Origin: Platerodrilus igneus
Taxonomy: Eukaryota; Arthropoda; Insecta; Coleoptera; Lycidae
DNA length: 64,000 bases
Reading direction: 5' to 3'
Assembly (NCBI GenBank): GCA_036346225.1
Contig: JARFIW010001215.1
Location: 3,048,501-3,112,500, forward strand
The notes beneath the pieces were generated by a model. That model did no database searches and was not told the origin of the DNA. It saw nothing but the letters and a program-made list of their open reading frames with translations. Positions 1 to 12,966 of the stretch are shown here, piece by piece. How positions within the stretch are numbered: position 1 is the stretch's first letter; each line of letters begins with the position of its first letter. The position numbers were made by a program, and so were the translations under genes.

Positions 1-200
1 TGTAAGGACAATTTTACCTCCGGAATCTTTTACTTCAGAGGATGCCATCATTTTAAATACAATTTCGTACGCTGTGTACTTAGGAGGTAATGTGGTGGTT
101 TCTCGTTGCCTTTCACTTCGCGGTAGTGTGTCTTAGAATGCCATACGGATCTCTATGGTCTCTGCAATCTAAGTACCAAAAGATCCGCTGCCCTCTTTCA
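1..200 (-). mobile_element. RTE-type LINE, 5' leader fragment (cut by window edge)
   Basis: The sequence resembles the 5' leader regions of the two other RTE-like copies, about 2520-2640 on plus and 23160-23360 on minus. Shared pieces include GTGTACTTAGGAGGTAATG, the GGTGGTTTCTCGTTGCC region and GGTAGTGTGTCTTAG. No reading frame is preserved. The rest of the copy would lie left of the window. Confidence 0.55.
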
Positions 201-488
201 CACAATATTTTTAAACGCAAGATGTTCGTAAAGGTTTGTAAAAATGATGATTTGTTTAATCTTTTTCCAAAAAAAATATTTTCACTCAAATATACGTAGT
301 TTTAATATAACAAAAGCTTACTCACATTTTAATAATAATTTTCCTGCTTAACTTTCTATCTGTTTGATTTGTGATAATTTTATTTTATTTACAATCATCA
401 AACAATAATCATGATTATTGTATATGTCATTAGTTCGAAAGTGTGACATTTCAAACGCCATCTAATGATAGAAGTGTAATAATATTTC
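201..488. other. A+T-rich spacer
   Basis: Nothing recognisable; short homopolymer runs and no coding signal. Confidence 0.6.
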
Positions 489-551
489 AGGTCGGGAAGT
501 GGATACTTTCCGGCCTCAAAAGTAGGTCGGAAAGTGACTACTTTCCGACCT
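489..551. repeat. Two tandem palindromes of one 28-bp unit
   Basis: Unit 1 (489-516) has arms AGGTCGGGAAGT and ACTTTCCGGCCT around ggat. Unit 2 (524-551) has perfect 12-bp arms, AGGTCGGAAAGT and ACTTTCCGACCT, around gact. The units start 35 bp apart in the same register. They lie just beyond the 3' end of the tyrosine recombinase relic (640-2010, minus), so a recombinase binding or crossover site is possible. That link is inference from proximity and shape only. Confidence 0.85.
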
Positions 552-639
552 CTTTTTCTAATCTAATTCATTTAAATTGTTTCACACCAGCAGATTTCTG
601 TGCCCAAAAGAGATTATCCTATTTTGAATTATTTTCAGA

Positions 640-2010
640 AAATAATTTAATACATAGAACATATGGTTATTATCTTGATTATTAATATTGATGTTTAAAC
701 TATGTTGGGGTTCTGGTCGCTCTGGACATATATTGAACCCTTTATTTGAAGTTGACGCCTTAGGAAAAGTGGATTGAACCAATGATTCGTATACTTCGGA
801 TTTAGTGGTTACGGACAACGTTTGTGACCCTCCAGAGAATTTTGACGCAACCTTCAGCTGCAGAACTAGATTTCCAACCACTCAACTTCTTTAACTGAAA
901 AATGTCGCCTCCAGTATTAGCAAGTAGAGTAGCTGCTGTCTGTCTAAAACAATGTCCGGTATCCTTGTCAGCGTCTTTTAACTTTAAAAACATTGCTATT
1001 TTATTGGGGAATTGCGCGATTGAATTATGTCCATAGGGTTGTCAGGTAACTTTTCCACGACGTACTTGCATAAAAATTTTTTGGTTTGCTGCATGTTTAC
1101 ATTAATTGGTATATTCTTTTACTATCGCAATCCATTTTAGATCCGTTATTACAAAACTTCGAAGATGGTACGTTTTTGTGTTTGGAATTATGATAATGAT
1201 TCGTTCTTCAGTCATTTCTATATCATTTATTTTCATTTTAAATAATTCTTCATCCTCAAAGCACCAGAAATCGCAATAATTAGAGCAGTCTAAAATATTT
1301 AAATAGTACTATTGGTGCAGTTAATGACATCCTTAGCTTTTGTGGAAGAAAATCCAAGGGGGCGCAATCCAAAAATTTATCGTTATCTTCCTTATTGAAG
1401 ACATTTGATTTCATAAGGCAGTAACCAATGTTCCGTTTTTTAGAATGCTAATAATCTCGAAAATTTTGAAATATCGGTATTGTCTTAAACGTTTAATGGA
1501 TTTCGTAGCATTGAATTGGTCGACCATAAGGTTGATGCCTTATTGATGGAAGCCAAGTGACTAAAATAAGCTAGAACAACACTTTCCGAGCAGATATTGT
1601 GAGCTCCCTTTTCCTGACACCAGGACTTGTACACTACATGTGATTTTCCAATGCTCCACCCGAAGGTACTACATTGGCCAGGAAGCGGTTTTTTTTTACC
1701 TGAAGAATTTTGAATTTTGCCGAACCCTTGCTGTTCCAAGCAAGGTAGGGATCTTTACCGTGCGTGACAACACTCACACACGGGACCTCCATTTTACCTC
1801 TCATCCGAACGAAGGTGTATTTTTGTGAAAAATGCTCGCCTAACATTTTTCAAGCGGACCGTGTCGAGATCACCAGGACTTGTACAGGATATAAACCGTT
1901 CCATACCTTATCCTGATGTTTTCTAGCAACAAATTCTCTGTTACTTGTTACGCAGCTTTCTTCAATTCAGGAGAAGTACATTCTATTTCAGAAGCGCTAG
2001 TTTGAGACAT
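640..2010 (-). pseudogene. Crypton-like tyrosine recombinase, dead
   Basis: Reading the minus strand from the ATG at 2010, the pieces follow the order of insect Crypton-type recombinases. First comes an N-terminal SAM-like segment (SWCQEKGAHNICSESVVLAY, then a stretch ending STLWSTNSMLRNPLNV). Then, after decayed sequence, comes the C-terminal catalytic part with the HxxR box (GHCFRQTAATLLANTGGD) followed by GWKSSSAAEGCV. In the family the last motif is usually AEGYI, and its Tyr is the DNA-joining nucleophile; here it is Cys. Stops and frameshifts break the middle, and a 237-bp retroposon is inserted in the N-terminal codons (1634-1870). Family call is from remembered motif patterns; a profile search would settle Crypton versus another tyrosine recombinase. 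Confidence 0.75.
1618..1886 (-). repeat. SINE-like retroposon with 16-bp target duplication
   Basis: CACCAGGACTTGTACA occurs at 1618-1633 and again at 1871-1886, flanking a 237-bp insert (1634-1870). On the minus strand the insert runs from a ..GGTCCGCTTGAAAAATG.. head to a ..TTCGGGTGGAGCATTGG.. tail. The same sequence recurs in opposite orientation at about 49065-49310 and 49560-49725. Outside the insert the recombinase frame continues across the target sequence (YKSW), so the insertion is younger than the recombinase. There is no protein-coding content of its own. Confidence 0.75.
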
Positions 2011-2200
2011 TTTTAATACAAACACAAACCGCAGACGCTACTGTGACGTTTGCTTTTTGACATAAGAGTCTTTAATTTTTACCTACTTGATAAAAACATA
2101 AAATACGCTTTTGAAAATTAATTATTCCTATTTCGTATTGGTTTTTAGCTACCTAACAGGGATGATTGTAAATAAAGTAGTGTACAATCTTTGGTGTTCG

Positions 2201-2280
2201 TTGCTTCACATTACCTGGGCTTATTGATGACCGCTGTGCTACGCGCCTTGATCATCAAACTTCGCCTCGGTAATGAAGCA
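2201..2280. repeat. Imperfect 80-bp inverted repeat
   Basis: The left arm (TTGCTTCACATTACC, later TTGATGA at 2223) pairs with the right arm (TCATCAA at 2252, later GGTAATGAAGCA at 2269-2280) around a C/G-rich centre. It stands out from the A+T-rich surroundings. It may be a small non-autonomous element or structured RNA; no homologous copy was noticed elsewhere in the window. Confidence 0.6.
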
Positions 2281-2439
2281 CCTTCCATCTGGGTATGTAA
2301 TCTACTATTGAAAACACAAATCATAATAATTGGTGTATGACAAAATTAAAGATCTGTGATTTATAAACCATTCCAAACGATACTGCACCTAGAAGAAGTT
2401 CTAGAATAATAAAACGGATAGAGTGGCCTGCGTGTTTCA

Positions 2440-5400
2440 GTGGGTTTTAGTGAGGAGCCAGGTCCTCGACAAAGAGGAGCAGCTCTTTCGGTACTTAGAG
2501 TGGCAGTGACCGTAAAGGTCGATATGGCAAAGACACACTACTGCTATATGGAGGGCAACGGGAAATCACCACATTACCTCCCAAGTATATACAGCATACC
2601 AAATCCGTTTTAAAAAATAACGGTATTTTTTGGGGTAATAAATTTATGAGTTAAAATAGTCCTTTATTCGGATCTCCAGATCGTGACTACTTTGAAGGTA
2701 GTGATCTGAAAGATCAATTAGAAGAAAAGAAGAACCAGTAACATCTTGCGAGTCGGGGTGTGAAATGTTAGAAGCATGAAGCAACTAGGTGTGCTAAAGA
2801 ATTTGAAAATTGAAATGGATAGGTTAACATTAGGCTATTAGGCATAGTAGGGATTAGCGAAGTTCGAATGCCTACGACGGAGGATTTTTGAGGCGGAAGC
2901 TGTAGGGTAATTCATACAGAATCAGAGGAAGGGAATTCGGGTGGGGGAATAGTTATGCGGTAGAACATTGTATAGAAAACCACTTGCAAAAGAACGAAAA
3001 AGTACTCATGATTATATTAGAATCTAAACCAGTAAATACGGAACTGATATCAGTTTAAGTAGATACAAAGATATCGAAGACTAAATTTCGTAAAAAGGCA
3101 TGAAAATTTAAAATTACATGAGATTTTAATGCAACGGTAGGTAAATTAGGGAAGGCGCCGTAGTAGCTTTATTTGGTTAACGAACGAGAAACGATAGAGG
3201 AAATAGGCTGGTAGAATTTTATGACAAAAGCAAAGCATCACAAATACATTATTTTAACATCATGCTAGAAGATAATACGCGTGCAATACGCCACGAGACA
3301 TAGAAAGATATCAAATAGATTACATTCTTATTAGACAACAGTATAGGAATCAAGTAAAAGATTAGGAAGTTACCCGAATGCAGATGTAGACACTGACCAC
3401 GCCATAGTAATTATGAAAACCGCGCCTAAATTTACTAATGCGAAAAATAAGAAAGGAAAAAGGCACTTTGACCTGAGAAACTAAAAGATAAAAATTCCCA
3501 CAGAAGATTTGAAAAAACGTCTAACGAATTGTTAAAAGGCATCACGGAAATTTTTGATACTAAGGAAGTAGAAGCAAAATGGAATAACATTAAATCCAAC
3601 TAGACGTTGCGACCATAGATATTTTTGGGTATTAACAAAAAGAAAGTAAGAAACCATGGGTCACAATGGATATTATGAATTTAATAGAAGAAAGGCGAAA
3701 ATACAAAAACAGACCAGGCAAAGTAGGAGAACAGAGATACAAAGCCATAAAATGGGAAATTATTCGCAAATGCAAGATAGCTAAAGAACAATGAATTGAG
3801 TAAAAATGCAAAGAGGTACAAACGAAGATGAATATAGGAAATACAGACGAAGTAAACATACTAACTAAAATGAATTTTAAGTATAAAGGCCGGATTATAA
3901 AAATATATGGGGCGCGGGAAGAGATATTATGGAAAATATAGAGAAAGTGAAAAGGTAGCCAAAATATATAGAAAATGTATATGCAGGAGAGTAACTAGAA
4001 GCACTAGAATAGGAATCAGACATTGAAGAGGACGACTTGGGATATTCTATACTTAGAGACGAGTTTGAATTAGCATTAGTCTGAAAAATAGTAATTTGCC
4101 AAGTACAGATACAGTGCAACCAGAAACTCTAAAAGCTGTTGGACAAGCAGTAACAGATCGACTCTTCAAACTTGTCAGGCGAGGTACCCAAAAATTTCAA
4201 ACGTATCATCATAGTTACATTACCAAAAGAGTGCAATGGTCCGGATAGATATGAAAATTTTTGAACAATAAATTTAACGGCACATGTGTCAAAAATATTA
4301 ACTAAAATTGTACAAAAGCGGATGGAAAAATGGGCAGAAGAAATACTAGGAGAAGATCACTTGCGGTTTAGGAAAAATAGGGGAACACGGGTGGCCATTT
4401 TGGCATTAAGGGTGATAGTGAAGAAAATAATAGGAAAGGAGAAGGCGTGTATATAGGGTTTGTATAGATCTGGAATAAACATATGACGATGTACAATGAG
4501 AACTAATGTTCAAAATACTAAAAATGAAAGAAATGAGTTATAGGGATAGACGAATAGTACATACCTTATACGAAAAGCATACCGCGATAATAGAATTAGA
4601 GAAGAAACGTAGTGAAGTAAATATGCGGAAAGGGGTAAAACAAAGATGTGCGCCATCCCCATTAATTTTTAATTTGTATATCGAAAACGCAATGAATACT
4701 GTCAAATCCATAAAAATATTTGGAATTAAAATGCAGGGACAAAGTATTAATATGCTTAGATATAGTGGTTTTATCATTTAAAAAGGAAGAGTTAGAAACA
4801 GCTCTTAATGAAACGGAACCGTACTAACAAGAAAATACGGTATAAAAATGAATAGAAATGAAACTAAAGTACTAGTATAGAAAGGAGGGGTAAATAAGTC
4901 AAAACATTGATAGAAATAATTAACTCTGAGTATATAAAAGGAAACTTCCCAGCGGTGAGGAAGGAAGGGCGACTGGTACTTATACCAAGACCAAAGAAAC
5001 AATAAGACGTGACAGAAATATATATCCAGCAGTGTGCTGCATTCAACGAACAAACTATATGAACAACTGTTAGCGAAGTTCCTCTCCGAGGCACTGGAAA
5101 GCAAGCTCTCGTAACACCAATACGGGTTTAGAAAGGGTAGCTCCACCGTAGACAAGCTAGAGCAAGTCCAAAAAGAAATGGAGGCAAACAAGATCGCAGT
5201 CATAAGTAACAGAGAATGTGTCTGTTGGTAACAATGGACAGCAAAAGCGCTTTTAACACGGTCCACTGGGATGAAGAAGAAAAGGCAATGGAAGGCGTTA
5301 TAATTAACCCGAATATAAGTAAGGATATAATGGGATATTTGAACAACCGCAAACAAAGAGGAAATGGAGATAACATGTGGAATCCCACAAAGTTCGATAT

Positions 5401-6660
5401 TGAGACTATTTTTATGGAACCTATACTATGACGAGATTTTGCAAGTGGAAATGCTGCCCGGAGTAAAAGTTGGATGTTACTGCTATAGTGGTAACAAGCA
5501 AAACAAAGAAGCAGCTGGAAATTAAAGGAAATACAGCATTACAGCTGCTCAAGAATAAAATCAAGGAAAAAATCCTTAAGATAGCAGAAGAGGAAACAGG
5601 AGCAGTCATCTTATACGAGGGAAGGAAAATGAAGAACAACACAGTTAACCCGGGCAATGTTACAGTTTCATCCCAGGAGGAAATAAAATATCTCGAAGTA
5701 TGGCTGGACTGTAATTATCTGATAGAGGCCCATATAAAGCACAGCACCACAAAAGCAGAGAAAAGCATTGCGATGTTTATAAGATTGACACCTAATAGAA
5801 GTGGTCCGTCAGGGGAAAAAAGGAGAATGCTGAGCACAGTAGTGCACTCGATCCTGCTCTATGGGTTCCAGTTATGGAACAGACCCCTAAAATTCCAAAA
5901 CACGTCAACCTACTGGAAAGGCAACAAAGAAAGATGGCCCTAAGAATAGCAAGTGGATATCGCTCAATCTTCACGGAAGCAGTACTGGTGATAGCATTAT
6001 TGATACCCATAAAGCTACTGGTAGAACAGAGAAATCGCTCATACAGACAAGACACTAAAAAGAAATAAGAAATAAAAGAAGAATTTACAAGAGGTTAAGA
6101 ATTTCATCTACCTAGGAAGCCAAATAACGCAAAATGGGAAAAGTGCAAACGATATAAAATAAGGATTAGCACAAGACCGTGCTGCATTTAACAAGAAAAA
6201 GCAATTACTATGTTCGAAGGCAACAAACATAGAGACAAGGAAAAGATTGATGAAAGCATACGCGAAGCACAGCACTGTACGGCAATGAGACGTACACAGT
6301 CGGAGAAACTGACAGGAAAAGGTGGTGCTTAAGACGTATTATGAATATATTGTGGACAGACAAAGTTAAAAATAAAGCAGTACTAGAAATAGTATGAGAA
6401 CAAAAAAATTTGTTGAAAACGGTAAAAACTAGAAGAAATAGGACGATAAGACACATTACTAAGGCATCGAGGAATATTGCGGGATATATTAGAAGCACAG
6501 TACAAAGAGTGGTACAGGTAGACCTGTATTGGACTACTGCACACAGATGGTAAAAAATGTAGGACTTGGAAGTATCAGAGAAATGTGTAGGTTAGCTCAG
6601 AGTAGGAAACAGTGGAGATACCCGTCCAACCAATTCCAGGTCTAAAAACCTAATGATAAT
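2440..6660 (+). mobile_element. RTE-type LINE, nearly full length but decayed
   Basis: Pieces appear in RTE order: 5' leader (2440-2640); AP-endonuclease remnants (LLGIS-like and SEVRMPTTEDF-like segments near 2840, GGGIVMR near 2940); endonuclease-RT linker (3440-4100); RT fingers and palm (4320-4790, including GVKQRC and FNLYIENAMN); and a C-terminal part resuming at about 6080 (IYLGSQITQNGKSA) ending in an ATAATGG-like tail near 6655. Stops and frameshifts are frequent. It is interrupted at about 4900-6080 by another LINE. The minus copy at 14760-16979 serves as a reference for its structure. Confidence 0.8.
4900..6080 (+). mobile_element. R1/LOA-like LINE fragment nested in the RTE copy
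   Basis: Compared with the second RTE copy, the RTE coding text stops at about 4898 (..GGGGTAAATAAGTCAAAA) and resumes at about 6080. The insert encodes another RT: PAVRKEGRLVLIPRPKK, YGFRKGS-like, a CLLVTMDSKSAFNTVHW motif A, ..NLLERQQRKMALRIASGYRS.. and IFTEAVLVIALLIPIKLLVE of the C-terminal domain. Frames at 5216-5431, 5470-5943 and 5874-6068 are pieces of it. Both ends are truncated and no target duplication was found. Confidence 0.7.
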
Positions 6661-7959
6661 GGTTTATAAGCTCGATTAAACGTATTGTGAGCTAAATAAG
6701 AATTACAATAGTTTATAAATTTTGTAAAATTAGAAAAAAAAAATAAAATTTACAAGGTATAGTTAGAAAAATGCAGATAATTTAATCATATCATACAATA
6801 CAAAGTATTTGTTTATATTGCTGGAGATATGAGAACGTAACGTTAACATAGGTAAACCATATGGCATCACGCATCTTTCGCGTGTTTGCTTCCATGCGCT
6901 CAATAAGAAAAATATACCATGACAAACTCTCCACCTTACTCCTCAAATACATTAGACATATGAAAAATTAAATAAGTCGAAAATTCTCATATGCTATGGA
7001 TTAGCAACGACGTGGTGAATCCTCGGATAAATCGGTAGGAGCCCAGTATTTAAGTGGATAGTTTAACTCCTTAGCACCTTGTTAGAAAATTAAATAATCC
7101 TCTTTCAATAAGGATTTCAACTAGTAAAATGGATAACATAATTAAATTGTAAGTTGTAAGTTTAATAGAAACTTATAAATTTTCTGTTGTTTTGTGGTGG
7201 CATGTATGTTTGAAACCTGTTTAACTATACTTGAGTTACGTTCAAATATGTATTCTACAAAAAAAGACTATGCTTGTGTGGTTTTAAATTCACTACCTAA
7301 ATTTCCTTTTATAGAACTAAAAATTTGTTGAAATGTTATGCTTAATAAATACTAGTATTCATAAAATCAAAATATACAAGGTATATTAATATATATTATA
7401 ATTGTTTAAGATAAATTTTCGTCTTTTTCATTTGGTTTATATTTATTGCAATGCCAACACGTTTCACGCCTTAATAACTCTTCCTCGAAAAATGGGTTGA
7501 GATACTGGTATCGTTGAATAGATGACAGATTGGAGTTTCTTACTATAACATTTCCGCAAAGTTCGTAAAATCTTTAAAATAGTCTTGGATCTCCCCTAGA
7601 AATAAGAAGGCTTGACGGTAATTTTGTTGCGACCTCTACTGATATGGAAATAGTTGGGTGTTACTGCAGAAATAGCGGAGCAGAGTTTAGTATAAACCGT
7701 TTTTAGCATGTAGTAGTTCTTTTATTCTGCTCCAATGCCATCATCTTTTGTAGTTTCCATTACTTGACTAAGAAATTCAAAGAACTGGTCGAAGGAGGAT
7801 TGTAGATCTACAGGTTGGCCGGGATGCACTTTTACATGTTATTAGCATAGGGCTGTTAGACACGTTAGACATGTAGATAAACAAGTGCTATGAATGCAAA
7901 AGTCTATGTTAACATTTGTTATGAACGACATTTAAACTATGTACCCACAAATGTTATAG
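6661..7959. other. A+T-rich region, nothing recognised
   Basis: Both strands were read for long frames, tRNA boxes and repeats; none stood out. Confidence 0.5.
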
Positions 7960-8870
7960 ATTCATTGTTCATTTATTGAAACAACGTTTGTGTGCATTTC
8001 TTTATTTTCGGGGCAAAGGTTGATGCGTCGCCATGTTCTTGTTTTTGTCCGTTGCAGCATAAAAGAGGCGAGCCTTTGGAATACTATGCGAACTTCGTTT
8101 TTCAGCTGATCGTTGTTTACGTATTGTTGTTTACGAACCTTTTTTTTTAATATGCCCCAGAGTGCATTGTCCAATGTGGTAAGGTCCGGACTTCAAAGAG
8201 GTCATGGCAACGGTAGAGGAAGGTCTCGTGATCCATGTCCAATCCAGCTGTTATAAACAGTTTATTCAGCTGCGTGCGGGCACACGGCAAAATGTGGTGA
8301 AACACTATCCTGTAGAAACGTGCAATATCATCTATTTCTCTGGCGGTTAATTCGGGAAGCAACCACGTGTGAATTATGTGCGAGTAACTGTACTGGTTCA
8401 CAAGACCATGTAAAGGATATGGTCCAAGCAGATGGTCCGATCTCGTCCCTGTCCAAATCATAATATGTGGAGGGTTACCGTTCGAGTTCTTCACAAAATG
8501 TGAATTGTCTCTTGCCCAAAAAGATATTACGATTTTGCACACAATATTCTTTTATTGTTGGCATGCGGGAAGCGTGTGAACTTTATTTCATATGCATGTA
8601 ATGCATGTACATATTGCTTCAAGTGATTCACTAAGGAAGATCGAAAAAATGCGGTCTTTTGATCATTTGACGCCTAATTTTGCCTTGACCTTATTGACGA
8701 TTATAAAGTTGATTCTGCCACAGCAGCACAAGTCTCCGTGAGGGGTCTTACCCTTCCCGCTACGTGGTGCATCATCAACACTTTCCCAAATGAATATCAT
8801 TGGTCGCAATGGCGGCGGTTTTCCAAAACGCACAACAAAATCCCTTACAGTTTCTTTCATTTATTTCTTT
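7960..8870 (-). pseudogene. Tc1/mariner-family transposase relic
   Basis: On the minus strand the pieces follow the family order. An N-terminal helix-turn-helix remnant (ETVRDFVVRFGKPPP, then a DDAPRSGKGKT-like linker, near 8860-8660) is followed by the catalytic part with NPPHIMIWTGTRSDHLLGPY (8542-8380) and later, in another frame, SPDLTTLDNALWGILKKKV (near 8190-8120). The last carries the DNALWG signature after the second catalytic Asp region. Frameshifts separate the frames at 8663-8860, 8147-8542 and 7962-8174. No terminal inverted repeats were located by eye. An inactive copy. Confidence 0.72.
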
Positions 8871-9937
8871 GTGTATTCTGGAGTGTGTGAACCTACACAA
8901 AAGCCACCAAACGCCCCTTAACACGCTCATTAAGTACTCATTAGGTTGTAGATATAAATTTAAACAAATTCGGTTAGTTCAACGAGCTTTCATCAACGAT
9001 AGCACCTAAAAATTTACTAACACGGCTATTTCAATAAAATATTAAATTAAAACAAATAAATACACCACATTGCATTTAAAACATTTTTATACAACTGGTA
9101 ATAAAAACCAAAATATTGCCGTCCACAGTAATATTTGTTCAAGATACTACAGAATCATAAAATTAACGCATTCATACGGACTGATGACAATGCACCCGAC
9201 CATAAAAACAGCTTTAGACGCATAAAGTGTAAGAACGGAATTTTTAAGGAAAGGGTAAAATTGAATATAACAATTAAGTTCGGAGTTAATAATTTAAGAA
9301 CGAAATTGTGGTTTAGTAATAGTCGGCGTGTAGGCCATATGTCCATTCGGTTGGTGTCCGATAATGAATGGTTTTGAGCTTTGCTGCTTGATTACGCGAG
9401 AAAGCTTAAGCAAGCGTGTTAAGAGCGGAATTTAAATTGCGTCGGTGGTGCATTAAAGGAGTAATAAATGGAGTTTTACTCTACAACTAAATGTTAGAAA
9501 TTAAATAGTTGGAATGGGGGACCAAACCTGCCCAGGAAGTAAAAGGTGAATAAGTAGAGTTAACCTGAGAATCCTTAGATTTTTAACACCGTGGGTACTG
9601 TTTAAGCTTTTCTTGTTATTTTTGTCTACGCTTGATAAATATGTACATGCGAACTTGTAAATATAAATTGTAATTGGTTCGTAGTACGACTGAATTAGCT
9701 GGTTCACATTTTATAATATATTTGAAAAAAAAGTTCGGAATTTTTGAAACGCTAAGAAAGATGTACGTACGATGAAAGTTGGTGTTGCGCTGTTTCTCTG
9801 TATATTGTTGTTAAGAACATTTCCAAATAAATGAGATTTAAAACGTATAACGCAATCTAGGAAACTAGGACAATGAAATGGTAGTATTATTAACGGATTA
9901 CGTTTTTTTTTATTAAGGAGTTAGTTACATATCACCA

Positions 9938-9978
<41 letters not shown>

Positions 9979-10849
9979 TTATGTTTTAAGAAATAGAATG
10001 TTACATTGTTTTTGGAAATAAATGTCTTTTTAAAAAAAAGCTCACAAAAGCCCAAAACCTATCTAGTTCTGTCAATAATTCCTGACCGGCGTAGGTAGAT
10101 AGATTTTTAAGATCAACGTACGTACAATTATATATTCGAAATTTACTGTTAATAAAGTTTAAACTTGGATAAAATTTTATTTGGGTTTATTATAAAATAG
10201 GTCAATGTGATCATTGTAAAAGGATATCCAGCCGCCCCAGTAATGACGCCATATTTGAAAAAGGCCGTTTTTTTTTAAAATTGTTTTAATTTGACAAAAA
10301 GCCTAAGCGGTATTTTTAAGGTATGCTTAAGAACGATAAAAGAGGAAGTGACGAGAATTTAGGAAAACCAAAAGCACGGAGACCTATCCAGAATAACAGT
10401 CTTTCTGGTAGTGGAAATATCGAACAAATTGCTGGGGTGAAACGGATTGGTAACTTTATTTTTGACAATTAATAAAGTCTTTCAAGTGGTACTTGTAAAG
10501 TAATTTTTATTTTGGCCATTTTACATTATATAATTTTATTATTTTTATCATTCTTTCCATATGAACCCACTCTCGCACCGCTGTAGTTAGTCGGTAATGC
10601 ACAAAATTTTACGAGCTACCGCCCTTCTGGGCAAATGGAAATTCATAACATATTGTCATTTTTATTCGTAGCGGTTTTTCTTTTCTTCACTCTCGAAGTG
10701 TACGTATCATACGCAGTTTATCTTCATGTCTAGCTGTCCTACGCTAATACGGCTAGGGTGTAAGTAATGTGGGTTAAATGAGGGATAAACTGATGCCGCA
10801 TCATTGGTAGCCCTAATGGAAAGGCTATATACTTCCGTTATCCGCTGGG

Positions 10850-10912
<63 letters not shown>

Positions 10913-12454
10913 TTTGTACTCTAATGCTATAAAGAATTTAAAAACTCTTCGTGTTTGCTATACGGCTATTGTAAGAAATTTAAATTTCGGATTTGTTTAC
11001 TAGAATGCGCGTTTTTTTTTGGATCCACCTTTAAAAGAACAATGTTATGTATATCCGGCCCGAAGGGCCATATGCTTGGGTAGCAATAACGCAGCGCAGA
11101 AAATGTACAGCGTAAAATATTTGCTTTGATTAAAGTTGGGCAACCGTGCGTTGATCGACTACCAATCCCATTTTACCTTGGTTTGTCCCTGTCAATGTAT
11201 TTGTTCTTAAGCCGTTTGACATTGTCCTGACTTGTAATTCTAAATGTATAATATGACAACTGCCTATTTCGTAACCTTTACAAGGTTTTCAAAGTCAAAT
11301 TAATAACATCAATTACAAAAACGCTATAAATACTAAAATTAAGGTAAAACTAGAATTACAGTAGATTTCTATAATAAGCCGATGAAAGTTTCTAGAAATT
11401 TGTGTACAGTTTTAATATTTAAGAAAGGAAATATCTAATATGCCTTCACAAAAAAAAGAAACGAAATAAAAATAATAACATTTAAACGCATCATTAATTA
11501 ATCTTCTTCCTCAAACAAACTGCATAAATCACTGGATATAATGATTGTTCCAAAACACCCGATAACTGCTGAAAAAAGTTCGGTGGGCCTAATAACAAAC
11601 CACAAATAACATCATCAAAGTTCGGTGTAATTTTATAGCTTTGATCGTGGTGTGATGTGTAATAATAATGTTAGTTATGCTAATTTTCGGCGGTGGCCAT
11701 TGTTGATTATTGCCACGTCATCAAGTACAATGCAGAGCTCCCAATTGTCAGGAAACACCGTACCTTATAACCTATTATTAACAAGTTGATTTCTGTACAA
11801 TAAGTGTTAGACTGTGAAAGCTTTTCTTATCGGAGGCTTCGACAAGCATATTCTAAGTTGGAAATTTATTAAAAATCTAGTAAACTTGTAATTACAAGCG
11901 TACGCCGACCATGTTGTTTTTAAAAACCAGCCAAGTCCTTTTTAATTATTTGTTCGTATTATTACTGTCGGTGTACTGGTGTGTGGTGTCTATGACATGT
12001 CAGTTTCTTTTTTAGAATACAATAGCGTTAACGGGAATAATAGAAAGATTAGTATTTTATAATTACTATTACTTGCGTCAAACCAACGCTATTGTTATGT
12101 GTTATTACATACTTTCATCGGAGAGAATAGGATAGTCTTTCGCAATAGATTCGGAAAATGGTATTTGCAAGTAGTAATTTTTGTGTAATTTAGAATAATT
12201 TAGTATTTGAATATGCGATGAGATTTTTTCCGTACTGATTAGAGAACTACATATGGATTATTTGTAATATCACGTGGCTTTTGATTAATGCGTCACAATG
12301 ACACCATAAAGCTTGCCACCGTTTATAAATTCTAGTAGATGAGTTATTCACAGCTATGTGAAGTTCCCACCGCAACGTAGGTGAAATTTGGTGGCGCCTA
12401 AATGCGTCCTTGAAATTAACTGCATAATATTGAAAATAAAAAGTATAAACAAAT
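8871..12454. other. A+T-rich region with two (AT)n microsatellites
   Basis: It contains (AT)n at 9941-9974 and 10853-10910 and small GGCC-type hairpins (for example near 11058, GGCCCGAAGGGCC). Open frames are short and resemble no known family. Confidence 0.5.
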
Positions 12455-12807
12455 TAAAAAAGTAATTGTCTGTCATATTTAAGCACCTCACCGAGCTATC
12501 TGAGGTACAAAGTTCTTCAGAATGTACACCTGCTGCATTGCTGCCAGACATCCATAGTAAGGTTAGGAAAAATATCTCGATTGCAAGCGATCGAATAAAG
12601 ACCAGATATGACATCAAGGCGTAGAAGTCTAGTTTTCAAGAGGAAGACCATACTTAGCTATACCACCCTAGACGGAGACATAGGTTGTCGCCAAAGTTAC
12701 AAGGACATTGGGAGGGTTCTTACGAAGACGTAAAAGGGATCAACAACGTGGTATATCGGATTCGTAAGCCCCCTAAAAGGAAGAATGATAGTGGTGAATG
12801 TTAACCT
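12455..12807 (+). pseudogene. Ty3/Gypsy integrase, C-terminal part
   Basis: A frame on plus reads ..SKVRKNISIASDRIKTRYD.. followed, after a stop, by LYHPRRRHRLSPKLQGHWEG then SYEDVKGINNVVYRIRKPPK. This is the GPY/F-type C-terminal module of Ty3/Gypsy integrases (usual pattern SPKLQ..WEGPY..V..INDVVYRIQ). The catalytic core is not present upstream. At least one in-frame stop lies in it. The retrotransposon relic continues with a macrodomain remnant, a polypurine tract and an LTR start. Confidence 0.8.
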
Positions 12808-12966
12808 GTGAGAATCCTATTATACTGATGACGCCGATAATGTCAACGAACGTCAAGCAGTGATACTAACAAACAATTATACTCGCGATGATGAACAAAG
12901 GTCTGAACCGAGCTCTGATTAGCTTATGTCTCTGTACAGGGCACAAACATAGCACGATTTGGGGTC

